This document shows, piece by piece, positions 45,063-54,030 of a DNA stretch of 64,000 bases. The DNA is taken from contig NZ_JAUFQN010000019.1 in NCBI RefSeq assembly GCF_030409795.1, forward strand, positions 2,294,001 through 2,358,000, given 5' to 3'. The position numbers and the translations under genes were made by a program. The notes beneath the pieces are model-generated. The model worked only from the letters and a program-made list of their open reading frames with translations, did not search any database and had not been told where the DNA came from. Each line of letters begins with the position of its first letter. The stretch's first letter is position 1. The stretch comes from Flavobacterium paronense (GTDB taxonomy: Bacteria > Bacteroidota > Bacteroidia > Flavobacteriales > Flavobacteriaceae).

Positions 45063-46421
45063 TTAAGAAAGTTTCTCTATGAGAATTTCAAGATTTACTA
45101 GAAGCTGTTCTCCTGTCTGAATATCTTTTAAAGTAAAGTTCGAACCATCAATTTCTTTGACCACAAAAGGAATTCCTCTACGTTCAGCATGTTTAAACTG
45201 CTTGTCAATTTTAGCTGCATCAGGATAAATATCGGCTTTAATATTTTTATTTCGAAGTGTCGTAATGGCTTTCATCGCTTCAAAAGTTTGGTTTTCACCA
45301 AAATTTAAAAAAAGTACTTTTGTAGCATTAGTAACCGTCTCCGGAAATAAATTTAGCTCTTCAAGAACCAAATAAATTCTATCCAAACCAAACGAAATTC
45401 CAACGCCGCTCATATCCTTTAAACCAAAAATTCCGGTCAAATCATCATAACGTCCACCACCACCTATTGAACCCATGGCAACTTCTTTTGGAGCAGTAAC
45501 CTCAAAAATAGCTCCCGTATAATAATTCAACCCTCGAGCTAAAGTCACATCTAAATCTAAAATAGCTTTTTGCAAACCGAGTTTAGTAACGTTGTTACAA
45601 ATAAAACGCAACTCTTCGACACCCTTTTTCCCTTCATCAGAAGATGAAAGTAATTGTGTTAGCTTTTCTAATTTTTCCTGAATTGTTCCGGTAAAGTTGA
45701 ACAATGGTTGTACTTTTATCAAAGCCGCTTCCGAAATTCCTTTTTCAAGCATTTCTTTTTTTACGCCGTCCTCTCCTATTTTATCGAGCTTATCCAAAGC
45801 AACTGTAAAATCAATTAATTTATCCGAAGCACCAATAACCTCCGCAATTCCCGATAATATCTTTCTGTTATTAATTTTAATAGTAACACCATTCAAACCT
45901 AATTCAGCAAAAACCGAATCGTACAATTGCACCAACTCTACTTCTTGCCACAATGATTTGGAACCAACAACATCAGCATCACATTGATAAAACTCTCTGA
46001 ATCTACCTTTTTGTGGACGATCAGCACGCCAAACCGGTTGGATTTGATAGCGCTTAAACGGAAATTCAATCTCGCTTTGGTGTTGTACCACATAACGTGC
46101 AAACGGAACGGTTAAATCGTAACGCAATGCTTTTTCGGAGATTTTTGGTGTAATCGCTTTTTCCTGTTTGTATTCTAAAAAATGTAAAGGGACATCTTTT
46201 AAATATTCTCCTGAATTCAATATCTTAAAAATCAAACGGTCGCCTTCTTCTCCATATTTTCCCATTAAAGTATCTGAGTTTTCAAATGAAGGCGTTTCAA
46301 TTGGTTGATAACCAAATTTCTCGAAATGATGTCTCATTATCGAAATAATATAATTACGCTTTGAAACCTCTGCTGGTGAAAAATCTCTGGTTCCTTTTGG
46401 AATACTTGGTTTTGATGCCAT
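45063..46421 (-). CDS. hisS: Histidyl-tRNA synthetase
   Basis: The class II synthetase charges tRNA-His. The 452-residue product has motif 1 near the N-terminus ([19 protein letters not shown]), motif 2 ([20 protein letters not shown], with [10 protein letters not shown]), the His-specific [15 protein letters not shown], motif 3 ([18 protein letters not shown]) and a C-terminal anticodon-binding domain (about 365-450). Length is normal. It is convergent with the giant gene and diverges from the FtsX-type permease gene. The ATG at 46421 is the obvious start. Confidence 0.95.
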   Translation of the reverse strand: MASKPSIPKGTRDFSPAEVSKRNYIISIMRHHFEKFGYQPIETPSFENSDTLMGKYGEEGDRLIFKILNSGEYLKDVPLHFLEYKQEKAITPKISEKALRYDLTVPFARYVVQHQSEIEFPFKRYQIQPVWRADRPQKGRFREFYQCDADVVGSKSLWQEVELVQLYDSVFAELGLNGVTIKINNRKILSGIAEVIGASDKLIDFTVALDKLDKIGEDGVKKEMLEKGISEAALIKVQPLFNFTGTIQEKLEKLTQLLSSSDEGKKGVEELRFICNNVTKLGLQKAILDLDVTLARGLNYYTGAIFEVTAPKEVAMGSIGGGGRYDDLTGIFGLKDMSGVGISFGLDRIYLVLEELNLFPETVTNATKVLFLNFGENQTFEAMKAITTLRNKNIKADIYPDAAKIDKQFKHAERRGIPFVVKEIDGSNFTLKDIQTGEQLLVNLEILIEKLS

Positions 46422-46432
46422 TGTTTAATTAA

Positions 46433-46503
46433 GGATTTAGGAATAAGGATTTAGGTATTGATTATTGGGAAAATCCTAAATCGAAAATCCCAAATCCTAA
46501 ATC
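46433..46503. repeat. Pairs of direct and inverted GATTTAGG repeats
   Basis: GGATTTAGG occurs at 46433 and 46447, and its inverse TCCTAAATC at 46474 and 46495, in the gap between hisS and the permease gene. They could fold as nested hairpins in RNA. Such spacer repeats recur in flavobacteria; a role is not evident. Confidence 0.5.
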
Positions 46504-46594
46504 ATTTTGCAAATATCTTATTTTTTAAAACTATTTAAGCAACTAAGTAAATATTCTTGTAACAAATCATTTAAATTAGTGTCAAATTTGCGTT

Positions 46595-47848
46595 ATGATA
46601 GGACTCAAACTCTTTAGAGAAAACATAAAAATTGCATTAAGTTCAATTAGAACGCAATTACTTCGTACCATTTTGACCATTGTTATTATTGCTATTGGAA
46701 TTACAGCTTTAGTTGGAATTCTGACTGTAGTTGCTGCTTTCGAAAACAATCTGAACACCGCTTTTGCCACAATGGGTTCCAATACCTTCAATATAAATCA
46801 ATACAAAACACAATTAAGAGGAAGTGGCGGAATTAATAAAATTGAAAAAATAAATCCCATTATTACGTATCCCGAGGCTAAAGCGTTTAAAGAAAAATAT
46901 AGTTTCCCGTTAACGCAAACCTCGCTTTCTTTTATTGCAACTTCAACGGCGGAAGTTAAATTTGAAAATCAAAAAACGGATCCCGAAATTTCAGTTTTAG
47001 GTGTTGACGAGTATTTTTTAACCAACTCAGGGTTGGAACTTACACAAGGTAGAAATTTTAATTCTTTCGACATTTCAAACAATGTTTATTCGTGTGTAGT
47101 CGGTTCTGATTTTGCCTCTAAAGGATTGCTGAAAGATGTAAATCCTATTGGAAAAATACTATCCATTCGCGGTGCCAAATTTAAAGTTATTGGCGTTCTA
47201 AAAGAAAAAGGTTCCACTTTTGGCAACAGCCGAGACTTGAGGGTTATGATTCCTATTCAAGTAGCTCGCTCTTTATTTTCGGCACCCAATATCAATTATT
47301 CGTTGAGTACAATGATTCAAAGAACAGAATTACTCGATGACGCGATTGACAATGCGATTGTCACTATGCGAAAGATTAAAAAGTTAAATCCTGTAGAAGA
47401 AGATAATTTTGGCATTTCCAGAAGTGATGATTTAGTAAACAAGATAGCAAGTATTACAGGTTTCTTAGGTGTTTCTGCTTGGCTAATTGGGATAATTACT
47501 ATCCTGGGTTCATCTATTGCCTTGATGAATATTATGATTGTTTCGGTAACCGAAAGAACACGTGAAATTGGAGTTAGAAAAGCGCTTGGCGCCAAAAAAG
47601 GTGATATAGCTTTTCAGTTTTTTGTTGAGACAATAACCATAGGGCAAATTGGTGGCTTCTTTGGTATTATAGTAGGGATTTTAGTTGGTTATGGTATTTC
47701 ATCACTTCTTAAGTTGGCGTTTGTAATTCCTTGGAGTGCCATTATTGCTGCATTTATAACCAGTTTTATTGTTGGTTTAGTTTCCGGATTGTACCCAGCG
47801 ATAAAAGCTTCTCAACTTGACCCAATTGAGGCATTGCGTTATGAATAA
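46595..47848 (+). CDS. ABC transporter permease of the MacB/FtsX type
   Basis: The 417-residue inner-membrane protein has one N-terminal helix (about 21-44), a MacB-type periplasmic core domain (about 45-280) and three C-terminal helices (about 285-310, 345-370, 375-400) with the FtsX motif (SVTERTREIGVRKALGAKK, about 305-325). It would pair with a separate ATPase of the LolD/MacB-type family, which is not in this window. Likely roles are lipoprotein release or macrolide/peptide efflux by mechanotransmission; the substrate is unknown. It starts near, and diverges from, hisS. Confidence 0.9.
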   Translation: MIGLKLFRENIKIALSSIRTQLLRTILTIVIIAIGITALVGILTVVAAFENNLNTAFATMGSNTFNINQYKTQLRGSGGINKIEKINPIITYPEAKAFKEKYSFPLTQTSLSFIATSTAEVKFENQKTDPEISVLGVDEYFLTNSGLELTQGRNFNSFDISNNVYSCVVGSDFASKGLLKDVNPIGKILSIRGAKFKVIGVLKEKGSTFGNSRDLRVMIPIQVARSLFSAPNINYSLSTMIQRTELLDDAIDNAIVTMRKIKKLNPVEEDNFGISRSDDLVNKIASITGFLGVSAWLIGIITILGSSIALMNIMIVSVTERTREIGVRKALGAKKGDIAFQFFVETITIGQIGGFFGIIVGILVGYGISSLLKLAFVIPWSAIIAAFITSFIVGLVSGLYPAIKASQLDPIEALRYE

Positions 47849-47861
47849 TAGCGTTCTGAAA

Positions 47862-48716
47862 TTAAAGATTACAGGAAATTATTCTGTCATTTCCGTAAAT
47901 GTCTTTTTTCAATTCAACATTTTTGAAGCCCAAATCTACGAGTAATTGAACCGTTTCTTTTCCTAAATATTGATTGATTTCAAAATATAATTTCCCATTC
48001 GAATTTAAATTTTTCTTTGCTAATTCAGCAATTTTTCGATAAAAAAGCAAGGCATCTTCATCTGCAACAAACAAAGCTAAATGAGGTTCATATTCTAAAA
48101 CATTAGGCTTAATTTCAGCTTTCTCCAAATTCCGAACATACGGCGGATTGGAAACTATTATATCAAATAGTTGCTTAAAATCAGCTGTTTCCAAAATATT
48201 TTTAACAACAAAATTCACTTTGACTCCATTTAATTCTGCATTCCTTTTGGCTATATCTAAAGCATTCTCCGAAATATCAATCGCAGTAACTTCAGCAGTA
48301 GAAAGGTTCTTAGCCAATGAAATAGCAATACAACCGCTTCCTGTACCAATATCAAGGATTTTAAGGTTTTTCGGCAAAGCAGTTATTTGGTTATTTGAAA
48401 TAATAAATTCAACCAACTCTTCGGTTTCAGGTCTCGGGATTAGCGTGTTTTCATTAACTAAAAATAGTGAGCCAAAAAACTCTGTTTCTCCTAGAATATA
48501 TTGAATAGGTTTTTGCTTTTTTAAATCCGAAACGACACTTTTCCATTGTTTTAAATGATTGCCATCCATAACCATTTGTGGGTCTAGGGCCAAATCTATC
48601 CGTTTCAAACCATGCAATTTCTCCAATACAATATAGAAAAAACTATCTATTTCTTGTTCGTCGTACAAAGAGGAAAGCTCTTGAAGAAAAGTAGCTTTAT
48701 AATTTTTGAGTAGCAT
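47862..48716 (-). CDS. prmC: Peptide chain release factor N5-glutamine methyltransferase
   Basis: The enzyme methylates the GGQ glutamine of release factors. The 284-residue protein has an N-terminal helical domain (about 1-80), the SAM-binding LDIGTGSGCIAISLAKN (about 120-136) and the active-site NPPY (IVSNPPYVRN). Length and motifs fit PrmC/HemK. It starts 6 bases downstream of the GNAT gene's stop codon, so they share a message. The E-rich LIPRPETEELVEF region is another PrmC hallmark. Confidence 0.95.
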   Translation of the reverse strand: MLLKNYKATFLQELSSLYDEQEIDSFFYIVLEKLHGLKRIDLALDPQMVMDGNHLKQWKSVVSDLKKQKPIQYILGETEFFGSLFLVNENTLIPRPETEELVEFIISNNQITALPKNLKILDIGTGSGCIAISLAKNLSTAEVTAIDISENALDIAKRNAELNGVKVNFVVKNILETADFKQLFDIIVSNPPYVRNLEKAEIKPNVLEYEPHLALFVADEDALLFYRKIAELAKKNLNSNGKLYFEINQYLGKETVQLLVDLGFKNVELKKDIYGNDRIISCNL

Positions 48717-48722
48717 TATCTA

Positions 48723-49223
48723 TTATTCATTATCAGTTGTCAATTGTTTAATCATCCAAACCGGACAAGTAGTGTGACCCGTATTCCCCATTGGTGCACA
48801 AAGATATTCAAAACCAGCTTTTTTGTATAAATGTTGTGCTGTCAGCATTTCGGGTAAGGTTTCGAGGTAACATTTCTCATAACCTAGCTCGGCAGCATTT
48901 TTTAAACATTTTTGTATCATTTGAAAACCAATTCCTTTGCCTCTGGCTTCTTGCAGGAAATACATTTTTTGCAATTCACAGATATTTTCTGTAGAATTTT
49001 CCAATTGCGAAATTCCTGCGCCACCAATGATTTTGCCTTCGCTTTCGACTACAAAATAAGTTGCCCTTGGTTTATTATAAGCTTCAAACATAAAATCCAA
49101 TTGGGCATCAGCAAACGCAGTTCCTGTTTTTGGGAAATTATCTGCAATAAAAACTTCCCGAATAACCGCTGCTATTTGCTGGTTATCTTCCTTTTTAATT
49201 TCTCTTATTACGATGCTATCCAT
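48723..49223 (-). CDS. GNAT-family N-acetyltransferase
   Basis: The 166-residue protein has the acetyl-CoA-binding motif A (FLQEARGKGIGFQMIQKCL, about 90-108; the R/Q-x-x-G-x-G/A variant) and an N-terminal IREIKKEDNQQIAAVIREV typical of GNAT proteins. The acceptor is unknown. It is co-transcribed with prmC. The gene for ribD diverges, and the two -7 boxes lie within 30 bases of each other (49240-49271). Confidence 0.88.
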   Translation of the reverse strand: MDSIVIREIKKEDNQQIAAVIREVFIADNFPKTGTAFADAQLDFMFEAYNKPRATYFVVESEGKIIGGAGISQLENSTENICELQKMYFLQEARGKGIGFQMIQKCLKNAAELGYEKCYLETLPEMLTAQHLYKKAGFEYLCAPMGNTGHTTCPVWMIKQLTTDNE

Positions 49224-49239
49224 TCTAAAAGTAATGTCT

Positions 49240-49271
49240 TATTTTTGTGAGGTGAATATACATCAAAAATA
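49240..49271. promoter_or_regulatory. Divergent promoter pair for the GNAT gene and ribD
   Basis: TATTTTTG at 49240-49247 (+) faces ribD, and TATTTTTG on the minus strand at 49264-49271 faces the GNAT gene. The minus-strand box lies inside the 5' coding region of ribD, so the two transcripts overlap. No clear -33 boxes are seen. Confidence 0.5.
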
Positions 49272-50292
49272 TATAAACCGCTGTATCCAATTAGCCAAAA
49301 ATGGCTTAGGAACTTCCTATCCAAATCCGTTAGTTGGTAGTGTAATTGTTTACAATAATGAGATAATTGGCGAGGGTTGGCACCGAAAATCAGGCGAACC
49401 TCATGCCGAAGTCAATGCGATAAATTCTGTTAAAGACAAATCAGTATTAGAAAAGGCTACCATTTATGTATCGCTTGAACCGTGCAGTCATTTCGGGAAA
49501 ACACCGCCTTGTTGTGATTTAATTATCAAACATAAAATTCCAAATGTTGTAGTTGGAACTATCGACCCAAACAGTAAAGTAGCTGGAGCTGGAATTCAAC
49601 GATTAATCGAAAACGGAGCAAAAGTAATCGTTGGAATTTTAGAAAAAGAATGCAATGAGTTGAACAAACGTTTTTTCACTTTTCATCAAAAAAAGCGCCC
49701 TTACATTATATTGAAATGGGCAGAAAGTCAGGACGGATTTATAGCACCATTGACCAAAGACAAAAAAGAACCTGTTTGGATTTCCAATGAATTTTCGAGA
49801 CAATTGGTTCACAAATGGCGAAGCGAAGAACAGGCAATTTTGGTGGGAACTAATACGGTTTTAGACGACAATCCCAAATTAGATGTTCGGGATTCGTTTG
49901 GTGAAAATCCAATACGGATTGTTTTAGACAAAAATGGAAGAATTAGTAAAAATCATTATGTAAAAGATGAACAAATTAAGACTATCATAATAACTGAGCA
50001 AGAAAATTTAACATCTAGTGAAAATTGTATTTATGAAAATGCTATCTTTGATATCCAGCTAACCAAAAAAATTGCCGATATTTTATATAAATATGGCATT
50101 CAATCTATACTAATTGAAGGCGGAAGACAAACCCTTCAAACTTTTATAGACGATAATCTTTGGGATGAAGCTAGAGTTTTTGTGGGCAACGTTCATTTAA
50201 AAAACGGTATCAAATCACCAATTTTAAATGAAAATTTCCAAACAAAAAGTAGTAAAGACGACCAACTTAAACTTTTTTTCAACCATGATTAA
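49252..50292 (+). CDS. ribD: Bifunctional riboflavin biosynthesis protein (deaminase/reductase)
   Basis: The enzyme deaminates the pyrimidine product of GTP cyclohydrolase II and then reduces its ribosyl group. The 346-residue product has the CMP/dCMP-type deaminase domain (HAEVNAI, PCSHFGKTPPCCD, zinc ligands) and a C-terminal reductase domain (RPYIILKWAESQDGFIA, EGGRQTLQTFID). The frame is open from an ATG at 49213, inside the GNAT gene, but the GTG at 49252 gives the family start (VNIHQKYINRCIQLAKNGLG), and the -7 box at 49240-49247 rules out an earlier one. The message may be almost leaderless. It overlaps the HAD gene by 8 bases. Confidence 0.9.
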   Translation: MNIHQKYINRCIQLAKNGLGTSYPNPLVGSVIVYNNEIIGEGWHRKSGEPHAEVNAINSVKDKSVLEKATIYVSLEPCSHFGKTPPCCDLIIKHKIPNVVVGTIDPNSKVAGAGIQRLIENGAKVIVGILEKECNELNKRFFTFHQKKRPYIILKWAESQDGFIAPLTKDKKEPVWISNEFSRQLVHKWRSEEQAILVGTNTVLDDNPKLDVRDSFGENPIRIVLDKNGRISKNHYVKDEQIKTIIITEQENLTSSENCIYENAIFDIQLTKKIADILYKYGIQSILIEGGRQTLQTFIDDNLWDEARVFVGNVHLKNGIKSPILNENFQTKSSKDDQLKLFFNHD

Positions 50293-50893
50293 CGCTATAA
50301 TTTTCGATTTTGGAGATGTTTTTATTAATCTAAACAAAGAAACATCAATTGAAGAGTTTAAAAAATTAGGCTTGGACGGGCCAAATGAAGATTTGATAGC
50401 GCACAATGACTTATTTGAAAAAGGAAAAATAACCGAATTGGAATTTATAAATTCTTTTTCAAAATACATTCCAGAGGCTAGTATTGAAGAACTCGTAAAA
50501 GCATGGAACTCCATAATAGGCGACTTCCCTCTTGAAAGATTGGAGTTTTTACAAATGCTTTCGTCAAAGTATCGCTTGTTCTTGTTAACTAATACTGATT
50601 CTATTCACATTAGTCGTTTTGAACATAAAGTAGGCATGTCTTTTTACAGCGATTTTTATCGTTGCTTTGAAAAAGTATACTACTCCTATGAGATGGGAAT
50701 GCGAAAACCAGACGCTGAAATTTTCAACACCATATTGCGTAAACATGATTTATCGCCTAAACGAACTTTGTTTGTTGATGATAAAAAAGACAATACTGAT
50801 GCCGCCGAGTCACTAGGATTACATGTATGGAATTTAAAAGTTGGTGAAGAAGATGTCGTCGATTTGTTTGACCAAAAGCACTTACCTCTGTAG
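50285..50893 (+). CDS. HAD-superfamily phosphatase-like hydrolase
   Basis: The 202-residue protein has HAD motif I in IIFDFGDVFIN (Asp nucleophile), motif II in LLTNTDS, a Lys-containing helix GMRKPDAEIF (motif III) and motif IV in FVDDKKDNTDAA. A small cap domain lies at about 20-90. The substrate is unknown; the family includes YihX-like sugar phosphatases. The frame is open from 50228, but the ATG at 50285 begins at motif I as expected. Its start lies inside the end of ribD (ATGATTAA), so the two are coupled. Confidence 0.9.
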   Translation: MINAIIFDFGDVFINLNKETSIEEFKKLGLDGPNEDLIAHNDLFEKGKITELEFINSFSKYIPEASIEELVKAWNSIIGDFPLERLEFLQMLSSKYRLFLLTNTDSIHISRFEHKVGMSFYSDFYRCFEKVYYSYEMGMRKPDAEIFNTILRKHDLSPKRTLFVDDKKDNTDAAESLGLHVWNLKVGEEDVVDLFDQKHLPL

Positions 50894-50895
50894 TT

Positions 50896-51504
50896 TTGGA
50901 AATAAAAGATACTTTTAAAACCATTGCTTCACCTTTGACAGAAATTCTTTTTAAAGAAAAAAACAGCAAGTTTTTTGGCTATGCCTTTCCGGTAACCAAC
51001 GAAGAAGAAATCAAATCACATTTAAACAACTTACGCAAACAGCATTTTGGTGCCGGTCATTTTTGTTATGCATTTCAACTCGGAACCGATACGGTCTATT
51101 TTCGCGCTAATGATGATGGAGAACCAAGTAATTCAGCAGGAATGCCAATATATGGACAAATCCAATCTTTTGGTGTAACCAATGTTTTAGTGGTGGTTGT
51201 TCGTTTCTTTGGTGGTATAAAATTGGGTGTTGGCGGATTAATCTCGGCTTATAAAACTGCTGCTCAAATGGCGCTAGAAGAAACTGTAATCATTGAAAAA
51301 ACAATAAATGTCCATTTCGAAGTTTCTTTTGATTACAAAAACATGAACAAAGTCATGCGTGTCATTAAAGAGAAAAACTTAGAAATCATTTCCCAACAAA
51401 TGGAAGAAAATTGCCTAATAAAAATTTCAACCCGAAAAAAAAATGCCGAAATGGTATTCGACATTTTTACTAATTTATTTGAAGTTAAAATACAAAAAAA
51501 ATAA
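50896..51504 (+). CDS. IMPACT/YigZ family protein
   Basis: The 202-residue protein has the N-terminal UPF0029/Impact domain with GHFCYAFQLG, FRANDDGEPSNSAGMPIYGQIQ and VVVVRFFGGIKLGVGGLI, and a C-terminal ferredoxin-like DUF1949 domain (about 135-200). The bacterial function is not established; the yeast homologue regulates eIF2alpha kinase activation. No ATG is available, and TTG at 50896 (MEIKDTFKTIASP), 3 bases after the HAD stop codon, is the start. It lies in the ribD-HAD operon. Confidence 0.88.
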   Translation: MEIKDTFKTIASPLTEILFKEKNSKFFGYAFPVTNEEEIKSHLNNLRKQHFGAGHFCYAFQLGTDTVYFRANDDGEPSNSAGMPIYGQIQSFGVTNVLVVVVRFFGGIKLGVGGLISAYKTAAQMALEETVIIEKTINVHFEVSFDYKNMNKVMRVIKEKNLEIISQQMEENCLIKISTRKKNAEMVFDIFTNLFEVKIQKK

Positions 51505-51509
51505 AATCT

Positions 51510-51908
51510 TTAGTCTTTTAAAACGTCTAGAATATAATCTGGCGGCGCAATAGGTTTTCCTGAATTTATAGCCACAAAAACCAATAAAAAATAGGCAGTT
51601 GTTAACAACTCATTGTTTTCATTACGGATTTCGCAATCAAATTCTATCTTCACAGAACTGTGGCTTTTAAATTTAGTAATGACTGTAAGTAAGTCATCAT
51701 AACGAGCTGGTTTTTTGTAATTTATAGTCATAGAAACAATTGGTAATGCAATTCCGAATTCTTCTAGTGCTTTATATGAAAACCCTTTATTTCTAAGCCA
51801 TTCCGCTCGTCCCATTTCAAAATAAGGCACGTAATTTCCATGATAAACCACACTCATTTGATCGGTTTCTGAGTAACGCACTCTAACTTGAATTTCATGT
51901 TCTTTCAT
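51510..51908 (-). CDS. Acyl-CoA thioesterase of the YbgC/4HBT family
   Basis: The 132-residue hotdog-fold protein has RVRYSETDQMSVVYHGNYVPYFEMGRAEWL near the N-terminus, with Asp in the SETDQM-type motif as the likely catalytic residue and YHGNY around it, as in 4-hydroxybenzoyl-CoA and YbgC thioesterases. It hydrolyses acyl-CoAs in the cytoplasm; the chain length is unknown. It is convergent with the YigZ-like gene and upstream of a 187-base gap before dnaA. Confidence 0.88.
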   Translation of the reverse strand: MKEHEIQVRVRYSETDQMSVVYHGNYVPYFEMGRAEWLRNKGFSYKALEEFGIALPIVSMTINYKKPARYDDLLTVITKFKSHSSVKIEFDCEIRNENNELLTTAYFLLVFVAINSGKPIAPPDYILDVLKD

Positions 51909-51999
51909 CTTGTTTTTATACTTTTTATCTAAATATTAATTTATCATTACAACATTTTTTTTAAAAAATCAATGCCAATTTAATTTTTTTTAACGAATT

Positions 52000-52008
52000 T
52001 TATTCACA
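52000..52008 (+). promoter_or_regulatory. DnaA box upstream of dnaA
   Basis: TTATTCACA fits the DnaA box consensus TTATnCACA exactly. It lies 88 bases before dnaA in an AT-rich gap, next to a near-match -7 box (CATATTTG). Only one box is seen, so autoregulation by DnaA is more likely than an origin. Confidence 0.5.
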
Positions 52009-52095
52009 TATTTGTTACCCCGAAATACATTAAAACATTCGTTGTTTTTTTAGAGTTAAAACCTAATAAATAAATACTATAATTTTAAACCAAAT

Positions 52096-53523
52096 ATGAG
52101 CAAAACTGCGCAATCGGTGTGGGAAAACTGTCTACTGTTTATAAAAGACAATATTCAAGAGCAAGCTTTTAAAACTTGGTTTGAACCGATTAAATCAGTC
52201 GAACTAACTGATAATGCTCTATACATACAAGTTCCCAGCAAATTTTTTTACGAATGGCTTGAAGAACATTATGTGAAATTATTAAAAGTTGCATTAACTA
52301 AAGAACTTGGCAAAAATGCAAAGTTACTCTATAAAATCAAAATGGAGAACACTTATGGCAATAAACAACCGTTTACAGAACAATTGCCAAGTGCACACCG
52401 CAGTCCAATAAAATCGCAAGATGTTGATGCTCCATTTAAAAACCTAAATCCAGAATTAAAAAATCCTTTTGTAATTCCGGGAATTAGAAATTTAAAAATT
52501 GAGTCGCAACTTAATCCAAATTATAGTTTTGACAATTTCCTTGAAGGTGATTCTAACAGATTAGCTCGTTCAGCTGGTATGGCTGTTGCCAATAAACCTG
52601 GCGGAACTTCATTCAATCCCTTATTAATTTTTGGCGGTGTTGGATTAGGAAAAACACATTTAGCGCACGCTATTGGCGTTGAAATTAAAGATAAATACCC
52701 AGAAAAAACCGTATTATATATTTCGGCTGAAGTATTTACACAACAATATATTGACTCCGTTAAGAAAAATAACAGAAACGATTTTATTCATTTCTATCAA
52801 TTAATTGATGTGTTGATAATTGATGATGTTCAATTCCTTTCCGGAAAAACAGGAACACAAGATGTATTCTTCCATATTTTCAATTACTTACACCAAAACG
52901 GCAAACAAGTAATTCTTACTTCGGACAAAGCACCTGTTGATATGCAAGATATCGAACAACGTTTGTTGTCTCGTTTCAAATGGGGTTTATCTGCTGAATT
53001 ACACCAACCGGATTACGAAACCAGAATTTCTATCTTAAAAAATATTTTATATCGTGATGGTGTTGAAATGCCTGATGAAATTATAGAATATGTAGCTCGA
53101 AACATCAAGTCAAATGTACGTGAGTTGGAAGGTGCTATTATTTCGTTGATTGCTCAATCTTCTTTCAACAAAAAAGAAGTTACTTTAGATTTGGCTAAAA
53201 ATGTAGTTGAGAAATTTGTCAAAAATGTAAAACGAGAAATTTCTATTGAATATATTCAAAAAGTTGTTTCTGATTATTTCCAATTAGATTTGGATACTTT
53301 ACAATCTAAAACCAGAAAGCGTCACGTTGTTCAAGCCCGACAATTAGCCATGTTCTTTGCTAAGAAATTTACTAAATCTTCTTTGGCAAATATTGGTTCA
53401 CAAATTGGAGATAGAGATCACGCTACCGTTCTTCATGCATGCAAAACGGTTGACAACTTAGTTTCAACTGACAAACAGTTCAAAAAATTTGTAGAAGATA
53501 TTCATAAAAAATTATCGCTATAA
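52096..53523 (+). CDS. dnaA: Chromosomal replication initiator protein DnaA
   Basis: DnaA binds the origin, melts DNA and loads DnaB. The 475-residue protein has domain I (about 1-85, VWENCLLFIKDNIQEQAFKTWFEPIKS), a linker, the AAA+ domain (Walker A FGGVGLGKTHLAHAIG about 178-193, Walker B LIIDDVQFLSGK, sensor 2), and domain IV with the DnaA-box-binding signature SQIGDRDHATVLHACKTV (about 433-450). Length is normal. dnaN, recF and other common partners are not adjacent. The ATG at 52096 is clear. It is followed by a low-molecular-weight phosphatase gene about 40 bases on. Confidence 0.95.
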   Translation: MSKTAQSVWENCLLFIKDNIQEQAFKTWFEPIKSVELTDNALYIQVPSKFFYEWLEEHYVKLLKVALTKELGKNAKLLYKIKMENTYGNKQPFTEQLPSAHRSPIKSQDVDAPFKNLNPELKNPFVIPGIRNLKIESQLNPNYSFDNFLEGDSNRLARSAGMAVANKPGGTSFNPLLIFGGVGLGKTHLAHAIGVEIKDKYPEKTVLYISAEVFTQQYIDSVKKNNRNDFIHFYQLIDVLIIDDVQFLSGKTGTQDVFFHIFNYLHQNGKQVILTSDKAPVDMQDIEQRLLSRFKWGLSAELHQPDYETRISILKNILYRDGVEMPDEIIEYVARNIKSNVRELEGAIISLIAQSSFNKKEVTLDLAKNVVEKFVKNVKREISIEYIQKVVSDYFQLDLDTLQSKTRKRHVVQARQLAMFFAKKFTKSSLANIGSQIGDRDHATVLHACKTVDNLVSTDKQFKKFVEDIHKKLSL

Positions 53524-53562
53524 TTCCTTTTTGAGTAAGTTTGCGCTTTAGAATCATACAAT

Positions 53563-54030
53563 ATGCCCGTTAAAATTTTAATGGTTTGTTTAGGAAATAT
53601 TTGCCGATCACCATTGGCAGAAGGGCTTCTTGCTGCAAAACTTCCCAAAGATAAATTCATCGTTGACTCCGCCGGCACAGGAAATTACCATATTGGCAAA
53701 CAACCTGACCAACGCTCGATTATGACGGCTCAAAAAAATGGCTTAGATATTACCAATCAAAAAGCAAGACAATTTACACCAAGAGATTTTGAAGATTTTG
53801 ATTATATCTATGTAATGGATAATTCCAATTACGATGATGTTATTAACCTAGCAAAAAATGATGACCATAGACAGAAAGTGCAGCTAATTTTGGATAATTT
53901 ATTTCCTGGTGACAATGTAGATGTCCCCGATCCTTATTACGGATTGCAAAATGGTTTTGATTTGATTTACGAAATGCTAGAGGAAACCTGTGCCATTCTA
54001 TCTAAAAAATTGATAGAAAAACACAAATGA
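53563..54030 (+). CDS. Low-molecular-weight protein-tyrosine phosphatase
   Basis: The 155-residue enzyme dephosphorylates phosphotyrosine. The P-loop is VCLGNICRSPLAEG (nucleophile Cys9, Arg15), and the acid loop Asp lies in VPDPYYG near the C-terminus (about 125-131). The start MPVKILMVCLGNICRS is typical of the family. It may act on tyrosine-kinase-regulated capsule systems; no kinase is adjacent. Its stop codon overlaps the start of the methylase gene by 4 bases (ATGA). Confidence 0.92.
   Translation: MPVKILMVCLGNICRSPLAEGLLAAKLPKDKFIVDSAGTGNYHIGKQPDQRSIMTAQKNGLDITNQKARQFTPRDFEDFDYIYVMDNSNYDDVINLAKNDDHRQKVQLILDNLFPGDNVDVPDPYYGLQNGFDLIYEMLEETCAILSKKLIEKHK

Noticed and set aside
52000..52095. 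Origin of replication next to dnaA
   Set aside because: Only one DnaA box is found and the usual origin neighbours are missing.
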